Assembly (NCBI RefSeq): GCF_003863965.1
Contig: NZ_RRCN01000001.1
Location: 5,042,304 to 5,106,303, forward strand
Direction: 5' to 3'
Length of the DNA: 64,000 bases
DNA from: Paenibacillus oralis
GTDB taxonomy: Bacteria > Bacillota > Bacilli > Paenibacillales > Paenibacillaceae
A program made the translations under genes and the position numbers. Every line of letters starts with the position of its first letter. Position 1 is the stretch's first letter. Under the pieces are notes generated by a model, which ran no database searches, was not told the origin of the DNA, and was given only the letters and a program-made list of their open reading frames with translations. Of this stretch, positions 51,855 to 61,448 are shown in pieces.

Positions 51855-52934
51855 ATGTCGGAATTGGGTCAGAAGTTAAAGGAAGCCCGCCTTGCCAAAG
51901 GTTTGTCGCTGGATGACGTACAGGAAATGACAAAAATTCGCAAACGATATCTGGAAGCCATCGAGTCGGGGGATTATAAAGTGCTTCCAGGAAGTTTTTA
52001 CGTTCGGGCTTTTATCAAGACGTATGCCGAAACGGTTGGCGTGGATGCGGATGAACTGCTCGCCGAGCATCGGCAGAACGTACCGGAAGCTGCGCCGGAG
52101 CAGACGATGGAGCCCGTAATTCAGAAGCGCCGCAGCCGCCAGCATGCCGAGCGCAATTCGAAGTGGCTCTCCACCACGTTAATGTGGTCTTTTGCCGTGC
52201 TGATTCTGATCGTCATTTACTTGTATTTTACGGTTTGGGGGAATACGAACCAGTCGGCTGGGGAGAAGCCGGACCCGACGCCGGTTACGCCGGCCACGCA
52301 GCAAGGTGGCGGGGCGCAAAATGGATCCGGTAAAGGAAGCAAGGACGGACAAACCGGCACCGGAAACAATCAAACCGGTACGGGCAACGCCGTGAACGGC
52401 GGGGGCAATACTGGCAATGCCGGAGCAGGGACCAATGCCGGAGCGGGGACCAATACCGGTACTGACACGGGCACTAACGCTGGAACGGATACCGATAACA
52501 CCGGCGGGACGGATAGTCCGCAAGACATCGTAGTCGTTCCCGACGGTAAAGAGGGCAGCACCACGAAGTTCAAGGTGCAAAATGCCGGCGGTCAGCCGGT
52601 GAAGGTTGTGATTACGGCCTCCGGCGAAAGCTGGGTGGAGGTTCGCAAAGGCAGCAGAAACGGCGATAAGCTTTACTTCGGCAAAACGTCCGATGGCGAT
52701 GTGCTGGAGTATGATATCGTGCCGGAGGGGTTGTTTATTTTGTCGGGGGCTTCCAACAAGACGGCGATTACGGTAGCCGGGCAAACGGTGGAAGACGGCA
52801 AAACGACCTCGCGGATTTTGCTTAACCTGGATGACGGCACCGGTGCGGATGGCGGTTCCACGAGCGACACCGGGTTAGACGGCAACGTATCCGGGAACAA
52901 TGCGGAAAGCGGAAACGGAACAAGCGGACAGTAG
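51855..52934 (+). CDS. ymfM: RodZ-like cell-shape protein YmfM
   Basis: RodZ proteins link cytoplasmic MreB to the wall-elongation machinery. I use ATG 51855 after AGGAGGTGATG. The 359 residues give an N-terminal helix-turn-helix (LGQKLKEARLAKGLSLDDVQ) that binds MreB, a membrane helix at about 110-130, an extracytoplasmic low-complexity Gly/Asn/Thr stretch (about 140-220, with GTN/GTD repeats), and a C-terminal DUF4115 beta-domain (VKVVITASGESWVEVRKGS). The repeat stretch makes it longer than B. subtilis YmfM (about 288). Confidence 0.92.
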   Translation: MSELGQKLKEARLAKGLSLDDVQEMTKIRKRYLEAIESGDYKVLPGSFYVRAFIKTYAETVGVDADELLAEHRQNVPEAAPEQTMEPVIQKRRSRQHAERNSKWLSTTLMWSFAVLILIVIYLYFTVWGNTNQSAGEKPDPTPVTPATQQGGGAQNGSGKGSKDGQTGTGNNQTGTGNAVNGGGNTGNAGAGTNAGAGTNTGTDTGTNAGTDTDNTGGTDSPQDIVVVPDGKEGSTTKFKVQNAGGQPVKVVITASGESWVEVRKGSRNGDKLYFGKTSDGDVLEYDIVPEGLFILSGASNKTAITVAGQTVEDGKTTSRILLNLDDGTGADGGSTSDTGLDGNVSGNNAESGNGTSGQ

Positions 52935-53065
52935 GGATCTGCCCTGTTCGCTTGGGCCTTTTGTAAAAGGCGGGATTTGGACCTGGCAAGGTTTGAATCG
53001 CGTCTTTTTTGCATATTTTGCCTGTCGGTAATGGCTTGGAAACAGCCTGGAAATGGCGGGGTGGC

Positions 53066-53094
53066 TCGACTTCGGGAAAACTTTTACATATAAT
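53066..53094 (+). promoter_or_regulatory. Promoter of yajQ
   Basis: TCGACT at 53066 and a perfect TATAAT at 53089-53094, 17 bases apart, 45 bp before the yajQ start. Confidence 0.6.
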
Positions 53095-53138
53095 GAGTGA
53101 TAGAAGAAAAGATTGGGAACCAGAAAGGAACGTGAAGT

Positions 53139-53630
53139 ATGGCTTCGGAAAGTTCATTTGATATCGTCTCGAAAATGGACATGCAGGAATTAAACAATGC
53201 GATCGATCAGACGGAACGGGAGATCGCCAGCCGCTTTGATTTTAAAGGAAGCAAAAGCGAACTTAAGCTGGAAAAGGACGTGCTGGTGATCGTGGCGGAC
53301 GATGAATACAAGCTCGGCGCCGTGATCGACATTCTGCAATCCAAAATGATCAAGCGCGGACTGCCGATCAAAAATTTGGATTACGGCAAAGTGGAACCGG
53401 CTTCGATGGGCACAGTGCGGCAGCGCATCAGCTTGAAGCAGGGGATCGACCAGGAAAACGCGAAGAAAATCAACGTGTTGATCCGCGACTCCAAGCTGAA
53501 GGTCAAAAGCCAAATCCAGGGCGATCAAATCCGCGTCACCGGAAAAAGCAAAGACGATTTGCAGCAAATCATCCAGCTGCTGCGAAAAGCCGATTTGTCG
53601 CTCGATTTGCAGTTTACGAACTTGAAATGA
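53139..53630 (+). CDS. yajQ: YajQ family nucleotide-binding protein
   Basis: The YajQ family binds nucleic acid or nucleotides; a Xanthomonas member binds cyclic di-GMP. The 163-residue protein begins SSFDIVSKMDMQELNNAIDQ and has FDFKGSKSELKLEKD, LGAVIDILQSKMIKRGL and QIQGDQIRVTGKSKDDLQ, covering the two ferredoxin-like domains. ATG 53139 follows AAAGGA. It is not part of this cluster in B. subtilis and has its own promoter. Confidence 0.93.
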   Translation: MASESSFDIVSKMDMQELNNAIDQTEREIASRFDFKGSKSELKLEKDVLVIVADDEYKLGAVIDILQSKMIKRGLPIKNLDYGKVEPASMGTVRQRISLKQGIDQENAKKINVLIRDSKLKVKSQIQGDQIRVTGKSKDDLQQIIQLLRKADLSLDLQFTNLK

Positions 53631-53687
53631 CTCCGGAACGGTCTCCTGCAGCGCCTCCCGCGCCTGTATGAGGCCCTTTTCATATTT

Positions 53688-53717
53688 TTGACAGCCGCCT
53701 TTTCCGAATATTATACT
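53688..53717 (+). promoter_or_regulatory. Promoter of rimO-pgsA
   Basis: Consensus TTGACA at 53688-53693 and TATACT at 53712-53717 with an 18-base spacer, 65 bp before the rimO start. Confidence 0.8.
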
Positions 53718-53782
53718 TGTAGAGGTTGTTCAATCGATGAACATGGTTTGATCACGGCTTGAAACTGATGGGGGAAATCGTC

Positions 53783-55111
53783 ATGACTGAAAAGGTGAAA
53801 ATCGTTACGCTCGGCTGCGAGAAAAACTTGGTCGACTCCGAAATCATGTCGGGGCTGATCGACCGGCGCGGCTATTCCTTGGTGGACGACCGCGAAGATG
53901 CCACGGTCATCATCGTCAATACGTGCGGATTTATCGATGCCGCCAAAGAAGAGTCGGTGAACACGATTCTGGAGCTGGCCGAGCTTAAAGAAAGCGGAAG
54001 ATTGAAGGCGCTGATCGTGTCGGGATGCCTGACGCAGCGGTATAAGCAAGCGCTCATGGAGGAGATGCCGGAAATCGACGGAATCGTCGGAACGGGCGAT
54101 TTCCATAATATCACGCAGATCGTCGATGAGGCGGTAAAGGGGAAAAAACCGGTATATGTCGGCAATCCGGTGTTCAACTACGAGCAGGCGCTGCCGCGGA
54201 AGCTGGCCACGGCCCGTTATTCGTCGTATGTGAAAATCGCCGAGGGCTGCGACAACAACTGCACCTTCTGCAGCATCCCGCTGATGCGGGGGAAATTCCG
54301 CAGCCGCTCCATCGAATCGATCGTGGAGGAAGTAAAAGGTTTGGCCGCGCAAGGGGTCAAGGAATTCAGCCTGATCGCCCAGGATTCGACCAATTACGGT
54401 ACCGATTTGTACGGAACCTACAAACTGCCGGAGCTGCTCGATCGCGTAAGCCGGGTGGACGGCGTGGAGTGGGTGCGGCTGCATTACGCGTATCCGGGCT
54501 TTTTTACGGATGAATTGATCGACATGATCGCGTCCAATCCGAAAATTTGCAAATACGTGGATATGCCGCTGCAGCATAGCGAGGACGCGATCCTGAAAAG
54601 AATGCGGCGCCCCGGACGTATCCGGGACATCCGCGAGCTGATCGCCAAGATCCGCTCCCGCATCCCGGATGTTTCTTTGCGCACGTCGTTGATCGTGGGA
54701 TTCCCTGGGGAAACTGAGGAAGACTTCGCGCGGTTATGTGATTTCGTCCGGGAGATCAAATTCGACCGGCTGGGCGTGTTTACATACTCGCAGGAGGAGG
54801 ATACGCCGGCTTCACGGCTGCCGGATCAGATCGCCGAGGACGTCAAGGAATGGCGGGCCAACACGCTGATGGAAATCCAGCGCACCGTGGCGAACGAAAA
54901 CAGCGGCAAATACATCGGCAAGGTGCTGGATGTACTCGTGGAGCGCTACGATGGGCGGAGCGACGTTTATGTGGGGCGCTCGCAATTCGATGCCCCGGAA
55001 ATCGACGGGGAAGTGTTTGTGACGAACTGCTCCGCGAGTATAGGCGATATCGCTAAAGTGCGGATTACGCACTCTTTTGAATATGATTTGACCGGGGAGG
55101 CTATCCTGTGA
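53783..55111 (+). CDS. rimO: Ribosomal protein S12 methylthiotransferase RimO
   Basis: RimO is a radical-SAM enzyme that methylthiolates an Asp of ribosomal protein S12. I use ATG 53783, 7 bases after GGGGGA; ATG 53768 and TTG 53759 are in frame but overlap or precede that site. The 442 residues show the N-terminal cluster domain (VTLGCEKNLVDSEIMSG), the radical-SAM motif AEGCDNNCTFCSIPLMRGKF near residues 155-175, and a TRAM domain. The LGCEKNLVDSE form favours RimO over MiaB. To my knowledge B. subtilis lacks RimO. Confidence 0.95.
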   Translation: MTEKVKIVTLGCEKNLVDSEIMSGLIDRRGYSLVDDREDATVIIVNTCGFIDAAKEESVNTILELAELKESGRLKALIVSGCLTQRYKQALMEEMPEIDGIVGTGDFHNITQIVDEAVKGKKPVYVGNPVFNYEQALPRKLATARYSSYVKIAEGCDNNCTFCSIPLMRGKFRSRSIESIVEEVKGLAAQGVKEFSLIAQDSTNYGTDLYGTYKLPELLDRVSRVDGVEWVRLHYAYPGFFTDELIDMIASNPKICKYVDMPLQHSEDAILKRMRRPGRIRDIRELIAKIRSRIPDVSLRTSLIVGFPGETEEDFARLCDFVREIKFDRLGVFTYSQEEDTPASRLPDQIAEDVKEWRANTLMEIQRTVANENSGKYIGKVLDVLVERYDGRSDVYVGRSQFDAPEIDGEVFVTNCSASIGDIAKVRITHSFEYDLTGEAIL

Positions 55112-55695
55112 ATTTGCCCAACCGCATTACACTGACACGTATTTTTATGATTCCGGTGATGTTGCTTTTTTTGCTGCTGGATGCGGGCTGGTTGTCCTAT
55201 GAGTTCGTATTGGGCACGTACACGCTGCCGGTCCATCAGTTGATCGCCGCGGTGTTGTTCATTATCGCTGCCAGCACGGACGGTATCGACGGATACATCG
55301 CCCGGAAATACAATCTGGTGACGAATCTGGGCAAACTGCTCGACCCGCTTGCCGATAAGCTGCTGGTGGGCACCGTGTTGATCGGGCTCGTGTCGCTCGG
55401 ATTATGCAACGCCTGGATCGCCGTCATCATCATTGCGCGCGAATTTGCGGTAACCGGCCTGCGGGAGGTCGCGCTGCTTGAAGGCTCCGTGATCGCGGCC
55501 AGCAAGTGGGGCAAAGCGAAAACGATCACGCAGATCATCGCGATTACCGCGCTGCTGCTGAACAATTTTCCGTTTGCCTGGCTGAACATTCCGTTTGACG
55601 ACATCGCGATCTGGCTGGCGGCGATCATTACGATTTATTCCGGCATCGACTATTTCGTCAAAAATAAAAATGTGCTTTCTTTTTCGAAAATGTAG
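55108..55695 (+). CDS. pgsA: Phosphatidylglycerophosphate synthase
   Basis: PgsA transfers glycerol-3-phosphate onto CDP-diacylglycerol, using the product of CdsA encoded at 11326. The 195-residue membrane protein begins LPNRITLTRIFMIPVMLLFL and contains the CDP-alcohol phosphotransferase motif as TDGIDGYIARKYN followed by LGKLLDPLADKLL, with the conserved Asp residues. GTG 55108 overlaps the rimO stop (GTGA), so the two are coupled. Confidence 0.96.
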   Translation: MNLPNRITLTRIFMIPVMLLFLLLDAGWLSYEFVLGTYTLPVHQLIAAVLFIIAASTDGIDGYIARKYNLVTNLGKLLDPLADKLLVGTVLIGLVSLGLCNAWIAVIIIAREFAVTGLREVALLEGSVIAASKWGKAKTITQIIAITALLLNNFPFAWLNIPFDDIAIWLAAIITIYSGIDYFVKNKNVLSFSKM

Positions 55696-55797
55696 TGCCT
55701 TGAGTGCGATGCTTTTGGGTGCGATGGTTTGAAGCGAAGTAATTTAAGGCTCAGGCAGAGGCTTGTTTTGGATTGCCGGAAGGAGACGTGAAAGCAA

Positions 55798-57051
55798 ATG
55801 AAAGCGGAAATTATCGCAGTGGGGACAGAGCTGCTGCTCGGGCAAATTGTAAACACCAATGCGCAATATCTATCCCAGGAGCTGGCCGCGCTTGGGATTG
55901 ACGTTTATTTTCAGACCGTGGTCGGCGACAATCGGAAGCGGTTTGCCCAGGCGGTGGAGACGGCGGGCGCCCGCGCCGATTTGCTCATTTTTACCGGTGG
56001 TCTCGGGCCAACGCAGGATGATTTGACCAAAGAGGCGCTGGCCGAGGTGCTTGGCCGGCCGCTGCATATCGATCCGGAAGCGATGGCGAATATCGACCGT
56101 TTTTTCAAGGACAGAGGTGTGCCGATGACGGAAAACAACCGCCGCCAGGCGCTGGCGATTGACGGCGGGACGCCGCTTCCGAACGAAACCGGGCTGGCGG
56201 TTGGGGATGCGATTGAAGACGGCGGCAAGTTTTATATCGTTTTGCCCGGCCCGCCGAAGGAAATGAAGCCGATGTTCGAGCGCCAGGCGAAGCCGTGGAT
56301 CTTGAATCACGCGCTGTCCGAGGAAATGCCGATTTATTCGAAAATGCTCAAGTTTGCCGGAATCGGCGAATCGGCGCTGGAGACGAAGCTGCTCGATTTG
56401 ATCCAGGAGCAGTCGGACCCGACTGTGGCCCCTTACGCCAAGGAAGGCGAGGTCACGATCCGTGTTTCCACCAAAGCGGCGAGCGAACGTGAAGCGATGG
56501 AGAAACTGGATGCCATGGAGCGGGAAATCGCCTCCCGGTTGCCGGAGCATCTTTATGCGAATGCGGATATGCCGATTGAGCAGAAAATTTTGGAGCTGAT
56601 GGCTCAGCGCGGGCTGACGCTCAGCGCGGCCGAGAGTTGCACCGGCGGGCTATTGATGGAAATGATCACCGCGATTCCGGGAAGCTCGGCCGTGTTTATG
56701 GGCGGAATCGTCTGCTATTCCAACGCGATGAAGGAGAAGCTGCTGCACGTTCCGCATGAACTGCTCGAAGGCGATGGCGCCCCTGGCGCCGTCAGCGCGG
56801 AAACGGCGCGGGTGCTGGCCGAGCAGGTGCGGCTGACCGCGGATACCGACTTCGGCTTGTCGATCACCGGCGTCGCCGGCCCCGGCGCTTCCGAGCGCAA
56901 GCCCGCCGGGCTCGTCTATATCGCGATCTCCCGCCGCGGCGGGGACACGGCCGTATACGAGCTGAACCTCAAAGGCAACCGCGAAGCCGTCCGCATGCGC
57001 TCGGCCAAAACGATTTTGTACCGGTTATGGAGAGCGCTGATGGAGTCGTAA
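55798..57051 (+). CDS. cinA: CinA family protein (competence/damage-inducible)
   Basis: A 417-residue two-domain protein: an N-terminal MoaB/CinA-like domain (MKAEIIAVGTELLLGQIVNT, FTGGLGPTQDDLTKE) and a C-terminal PncC-type nicotinamide-nucleotide deamidase domain (SAAESCTGGLLMEMITAIPG, SITGVAGPG). CinA links NMN recycling to competence and associates with RecA. ATG 55798 follows GGAGACG. In B. subtilis cinA reads into recA; here a 1657-bp repeat region separates them. Confidence 0.95.
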   Translation: MKAEIIAVGTELLLGQIVNTNAQYLSQELAALGIDVYFQTVVGDNRKRFAQAVETAGARADLLIFTGGLGPTQDDLTKEALAEVLGRPLHIDPEAMANIDRFFKDRGVPMTENNRRQALAIDGGTPLPNETGLAVGDAIEDGGKFYIVLPGPPKEMKPMFERQAKPWILNHALSEEMPIYSKMLKFAGIGESALETKLLDLIQEQSDPTVAPYAKEGEVTIRVSTKAASEREAMEKLDAMEREIASRLPEHLYANADMPIEQKILELMAQRGLTLSAAESCTGGLLMEMITAIPGSSAVFMGGIVCYSNAMKEKLLHVPHELLEGDGAPGAVSAETARVLAEQVRLTADTDFGLSITGVAGPGASERKPAGLVYIAISRRGGDTAVYELNLKGNREAVRMRSAKTILYRLWRALMES

Positions 57052-57122
57052 GCTTAGTGCTTATGCACATGTGCTTGTGTGAGAGCGATGAGTTCCCGCA
57101 GCTTAATTGACACCACGTTCTG

Positions 57123-57304
57123 ATTGGAATTATCCAATAGAATTGGAAATTTATTGGCAAATGCGGCGGTGTGATTGGATATTTCCAATAGATTGGGTTC
57201 GGTAAGGCGCAAAACGGGCGATTTGAGCGAGATCTATTGGATTTTTTCCAATGAGAGCTCAAAATGGCGAGCGAATTCCGACAATCTGTTGGATTTTTTC
57301 CAAC
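57123..57304. repeat. Four TTGGA/TCCAA palindromes after cinA
   Basis: Short hairpins ATTGGA-N4/5-TCCAAT occur at 57123-57138, 57174-57189 and 57236-57252, and a fourth at 57288-57304 has GTTGGA-N5-TCCAAC, in which the closing A-T pair is replaced by G-C. Units are spaced about 50-60 bp. No gene is visible between cinA and the array; 57052-57122 and 57305-57542 hold nothing else I can identify apart from a weak CGGAAGAACCGTAG..CTGCGGTTCTTTTTTT terminator-like stem at 57416-57463. Confidence 0.7.
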
Positions 57305-57542
57305 GAGAGGTGAAGGGACGACCGGATTGTAGGAGCACTGCCGTACGGCGTGCGTCGCCACTGTCTACTGAGCATGCTTCTTGCACTTTTCGGCCGCTTG
57401 GCATATAATCAAGACACGGAAGAACCGTAGCAAACGAACAGTTGTGCTGCGGTTCTTTTTTTGTTTGGAAATTTGTTTGGGAGGAGGAGTGAATTTGTGC
57501 ATTTTGACGAACGATGGATCGATGTGTCTAATCAGTTGACTA

Positions 57543-58270
57543 GCTAAAGCCCTGCACCGATGTAAAGCGAATCCCGCAGGGAGAGCGCCTGCAAGCAGAA
57601 AAGTCACTAAAGCAGCACAAGTTAGGTATGAACAAGCTAAAGCCTTGCGCTGAAGTAAAGCGAATCCCGAAGAAAGAGCGCCTGCAAGCAGACAAGTCAC
57701 TAAAGCAGTACCAAGTAATGGATAAACAAGCTAAAGCCATGCGCTGAAGTAGAGCGAATCCCGCAGGGAGAGCGGCAGCAAGCAGAAAAGTAACAAAAGC
57801 AGCACCAAGTAATGGATAAACAAGCTAAAGCCATGCGCCGAAGTAGAGCGAATCCCGGAGGGAGAGCGGCAGCAAGCAGAAAAGTAACAAAAGCAGCACC
57901 AAGTAATGGATAAACAAGCTAAAGCCATGCGCTGAAGTAGAGCGAATCCCGAAGGGAGAGCGCTTGCAAGCAGAAAAGTAACAAAAGCAGCACCAAGTAA
58001 TGGATAAACAAGCTAAAGCCATGCGCTGAAGTAGAGCGAATCCCAAAGGGAGAGCGGCTGTAAGCAGAAAAGTAACAAAAGCAGCGCCAAACAAGAGATA
58101 AACAAGCTAAAGCCCTGCACCGAAGTAAAGCAAATCCCGAAGGGAGAGCGGCTGGAAGCAGAAAAGAAACAAAAGCAGCACCAAACAAGAGATAAACAAG
58201 CTAAAGCCATGCGCCGAAGTAAAGCGAATCCCGAAGGGAGAGCGGGCCTAAGCACGAACGTTACAGCATA
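57543..58270. repeat. 94-bp tandem repeat array, 8 units
   Basis: The marker GCTAAAGCC starts at 57543, 57636, 57730, 57824, 57918, 58012, 58106 and 58200, a period of 93-94 bp; the last unit is incomplete. Each unit carries a core AAAGCGAATCCCGCAGGGAG in which TCCC and GGGA flank a variable three-base loop (GCA, GAA, GGA or AAA); the second unit breaks the stem. Because 94 is not a multiple of 3, reading frame shifts every unit, so the open frames on the - strand are not genes. Confidence 0.9.
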
Positions 58271-58277
58271 AACAACC

Positions 58278-58490
58278 TACGTAGCAGTCCCCCCTGCAGG
58301 AGCGCCAAAAGCAGAGCGTGCCCGAAGGGCGACAAGCGGCTACTTCCCCATAGTTACCCGGGTGCGTGCGAAAGCAGCAGTGCCTGCAGCGTGTTTCCAG
58401 GTAGCCCAGGAGCACCAAAAGTAAGACGTACCCCGCAGGGGGAAAAGCGTTCCAAGCACAAAGTAAAGCGAATCCCGCAGGGAGAGCGCC
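58278..58490. repeat. Diverged relatives of the tandem-array hairpin core
   Basis: Between the array and the recA promoter the core recurs with changed stems: GCCC-GAA-GGGC at 58320-58330, CCCC-GCA-GGGG at 58431-58441, and the standard TCCC-GCA-GGGA near 58471. Surrounding words GGAGC(G/A)CCAAAAG also repeat (58299 and 58409). I see no gene. Confidence 0.6.
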
Positions 58491-58560
58491 AAGGGAGCGC
58501 CTCAGTCCCTCCCACGTTAGTCCAATTTGCGGGAATCCAAAGGGCAGCAGGCCCTTGGGG

Positions 58561-58583
58561 CCCTCCCTTACAGTAAGGGAGGG
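58561..58583 (+). terminator. Perfect hairpin upstream of recA promoter
   Basis: CCCTCCCTTA pairs with TAAGGGAGGG around CAG. The following TTTGGGAGGG has no T run, so it may block or pause transcription entering from the repeat array rather than terminate it cleanly. Confidence 0.5.
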
Positions 58584-58605
58584 TTTGGGAGGGTTGAGAA
58601 AATAG

Positions 58606-58619
58606 CGAATATATGTTCG
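58606..58619 (+). promoter_or_regulatory. LexA/DinR operator (SOS box) of recA
   Basis: CGAATATATGTTCG differs by one base from the Gram-positive SOS consensus CGAAC-N4-GTTCG. It lies 9 bases upstream of the recA -35, as expected for LexA-repressed, damage-induced recA. Confidence 0.9.
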
Positions 58620-58628
58620 AAAAAGTGC

Positions 58629-58657
58629 TTGGCAAACATTCCAAAACAAGGTACAAT
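58629..58657 (+). promoter_or_regulatory. Sigma-A promoter of recA
   Basis: TTGGCA at 58629-58634 and TACAAT at 58652-58657 with a 17-base spacer, just downstream of the SOS box. Confidence 0.85.
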
Positions 58658-58708
58658 TATAGACGTTGAAAGTATCGTGTTATTATCTCATTTAAGGATG
58701 TGAGCTGA

Positions 58709-59770
<1,062 letters not shown>

Positions 59771-59783
59771 GGCAGCAGCCATG

Positions 59784-59827
59784 AAGCGCTCTGACCCCGC
59801 GGTAATTAACCGGGGCAGGGCGCTTTT
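59784..59827 (+). terminator. Terminator of recA
   Basis: AAGCGCTCTGACCCCG pairs with CGGGGCAGGGCGCTTTT over a long, mostly continuous stem, 13 bp after recA. Confidence 0.85.
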
Positions 59828-59927
59828 GCAGTTTAGGGGCGGTCGGCCGATTAGGGTAAGAATAGAGCTAGAATAAAGGTCGCTATCCTGAACTTTTGCA
59901 GCGCTTGAAAGCGGGGCTATAGAAACA

Positions 59928-60165
59928 ACGAACCGTCGACTGGGCTTTCGAAATAGCGGCACTTTATGTACTTATTATCCGAATCCTGGTATGTTTATCT
60001 CCATTAGCGACATTTTCTGTACTTATTTTCCTAAGAATGGATCAGAACGCGGACATCTCTTTGCGATTCGAGAAAATAACGACATAAATTACCTCTATTT
60101 CTCTCAAATGGATGAATATCGCTGGAATAACGCCGTTTTTTGCCCTTATGTTTTCGCTAGAGTTT
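59928..60165. repeat. Family 2 intergenic element, copy B
   Basis: The 522-bp recA-recX gap holds this second copy of the element found at 35774-36004, in the same orientation. Shared blocks run collinearly through ACTTTATGTACTTATTATCC, CTCTCAAATGGATGAAT and TTTTTTGCCCTTATGTTTTC. Small open frames inside it are not conserved with copy A. Nothing else is visible between 60166 and the recX ribosome binding site except TTGACA at 60253 without a clear -10. Confidence 0.8.
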
Positions 60166-60292
60166 CTCGGACAGCCTGGTTTTGCTATTGCAGCACAACC
60201 AGATAGCTAGTTAAAAGTGACATTATGTTATACAGGAAAAACTGAATCTGCACTTGACATCGGTAGCCGGGTGTGAGACAGGAGGGACGCAG

Positions 60293-61129
60293 TTGAATCA
60301 GTGGGGGAAAAGCCGCGGAAAAGATCGAAGCGGCGAACACGATATCGTAGACATATCCGATGAGGCGTTCTGGGAGGATAGAATGCGGGCGCCTGAGCGG
60401 GAGAAATCCCACCAAGTGGAGGATGCCGGCCAAGAGGAGAAATCCGGGTTATCCGCTTTTCCGGAAGACGCGGAACTGGCCATTACTTCGGTGCTGATGC
60501 TGAAGCGGCCGAAACATCGGTACCGCATTTTTTTCGGAGCGTATGCGTTTGAGGTTCATGAGGATGTCATGATCAAATACCGGATGATCAAAGGGGCGGT
60601 CTTTAACAAAGCGGAGCTGGAGGAGATCATTTCGGCGGATGAGCGGCAGCGGGGCTACGCCGACGCCCTGGCGTATTTGAGCCGGAAGCCGCGGACCGCG
60701 TACGAAATCTCCATGCGCCTAAAGGAAAAAGGGTGGGGAGAAGAAACGGTAAACGATGTTATCCATCGGCTGCACACCGAAGGTTATCTCAATGACGCCG
60801 TATATGCGCAGGAATGGGCTTCTCAGCGAGTGAAACTCCGGGGGAAGGGGAAGTTATGGGTGCGTCACGAACTGCGCCAGAAAGGGGTCTCCAAGCCTCT
60901 GATCGAGGAGGCGCTGGGCGAAGTGAGCGAAGACGACGAATTCGAAAGCGCCATGCTGCTGGGAGCCAAGAAATGGCGCGGCACTTCGGGCGAACCGTTG
61001 GATAAAAAACGCAAGACGGGAGCTTTTTTGCAGCGCAGAGGTTTTTCCGGAAAAGTCGTTTCAAAAGTGCTTCGGGAACTTAGCCGCGAAGACGGGGTGA
61101 ACGCTGAAGACGAGTGGTACGAAGAATAG
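60293..61129 (+). CDS. recX: Recombination regulator RecX
   Basis: RecX binds RecA filaments and modulates recombination. Start TTG 60293 follows GGAGGG; an earlier in-frame ATG at 60254 precedes that site. The 278-residue protein has a charged N-terminal extension of about 65 residues, then the RecX three-helix repeats: DALAYLSRKPRTAYEISMRL, VNDVIHRLHTEGYLNDAVYA and LWVRHELRQKGVSKPLIEEA. It lies downstream of recA, the usual partner arrangement, but with a terminator and a repeat between. Confidence 0.93.
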   Translation: MNQWGKSRGKDRSGEHDIVDISDEAFWEDRMRAPEREKSHQVEDAGQEEKSGLSAFPEDAELAITSVLMLKRPKHRYRIFFGAYAFEVHEDVMIKYRMIKGAVFNKAELEEIISADERQRGYADALAYLSRKPRTAYEISMRLKEKGWGEETVNDVIHRLHTEGYLNDAVYAQEWASQRVKLRGKGKLWVRHELRQKGVSKPLIEEALGEVSEDDEFESAMLLGAKKWRGTSGEPLDKKRKTGAFLQRRGFSGKVVSKVLRELSREDGVNAEDEWYEE

Positions 61130-61170
61130 CGGGACGAAGCCGGGACGGGAAGGGAACTGTTGTCATTTGC

Positions 61171-61200
61171 TTGACAATTTCTTTCATCAAATAATAAAAT
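61171..61200 (+). promoter_or_regulatory. Promoter of rny-ymdB
   Basis: Consensus TTGACA at 61171-61176 and TAAAAT at 61195-61200, spacer 18. The leader from there to 61448 is about 240 bases; apart from a GTCATGCATAAGCATGAAC inverted repeat near 61313 I see nothing I can identify in it. Confidence 0.7.
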
Positions 61201-61448
61201 GAACATGAATCCATATCGCTGAAGTCCTATTTTACCTTCCAAAATTATGGGCTCCGAATGTGATTCTGTTCTCCAATCATGAGGCCGATACTTCCGTATT
61301 TACCGCGGAACCGTCATGCATAAGCATGAACAGCTGAACTGAATGGGCATGTCATGTATTCTTAGTACGAATGATGAATGTGAAAAGTAACTAACAACTG
61401 CAAACATCCCAAGGAATGCCTTGGAGGAAACAACGGGGAGGTGAACAG

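Noticed and set aside
57731..58255. Overlapping - strand frames reading hydrophobic peptides (SITWCCFCYFSA...)
   Set aside because: They arise because the 94-bp unit shifts frame each repeat. The peptides are Cys/Leu/Phe-rich by chance, and each ends at a stop created by the periodicity, without ribosome binding sites.
57543..58270. CRISPR array
   Set aside because: The whole 94-bp unit repeats, including what would be spacers, and there are no cas genes. It is a simple tandem repeat.
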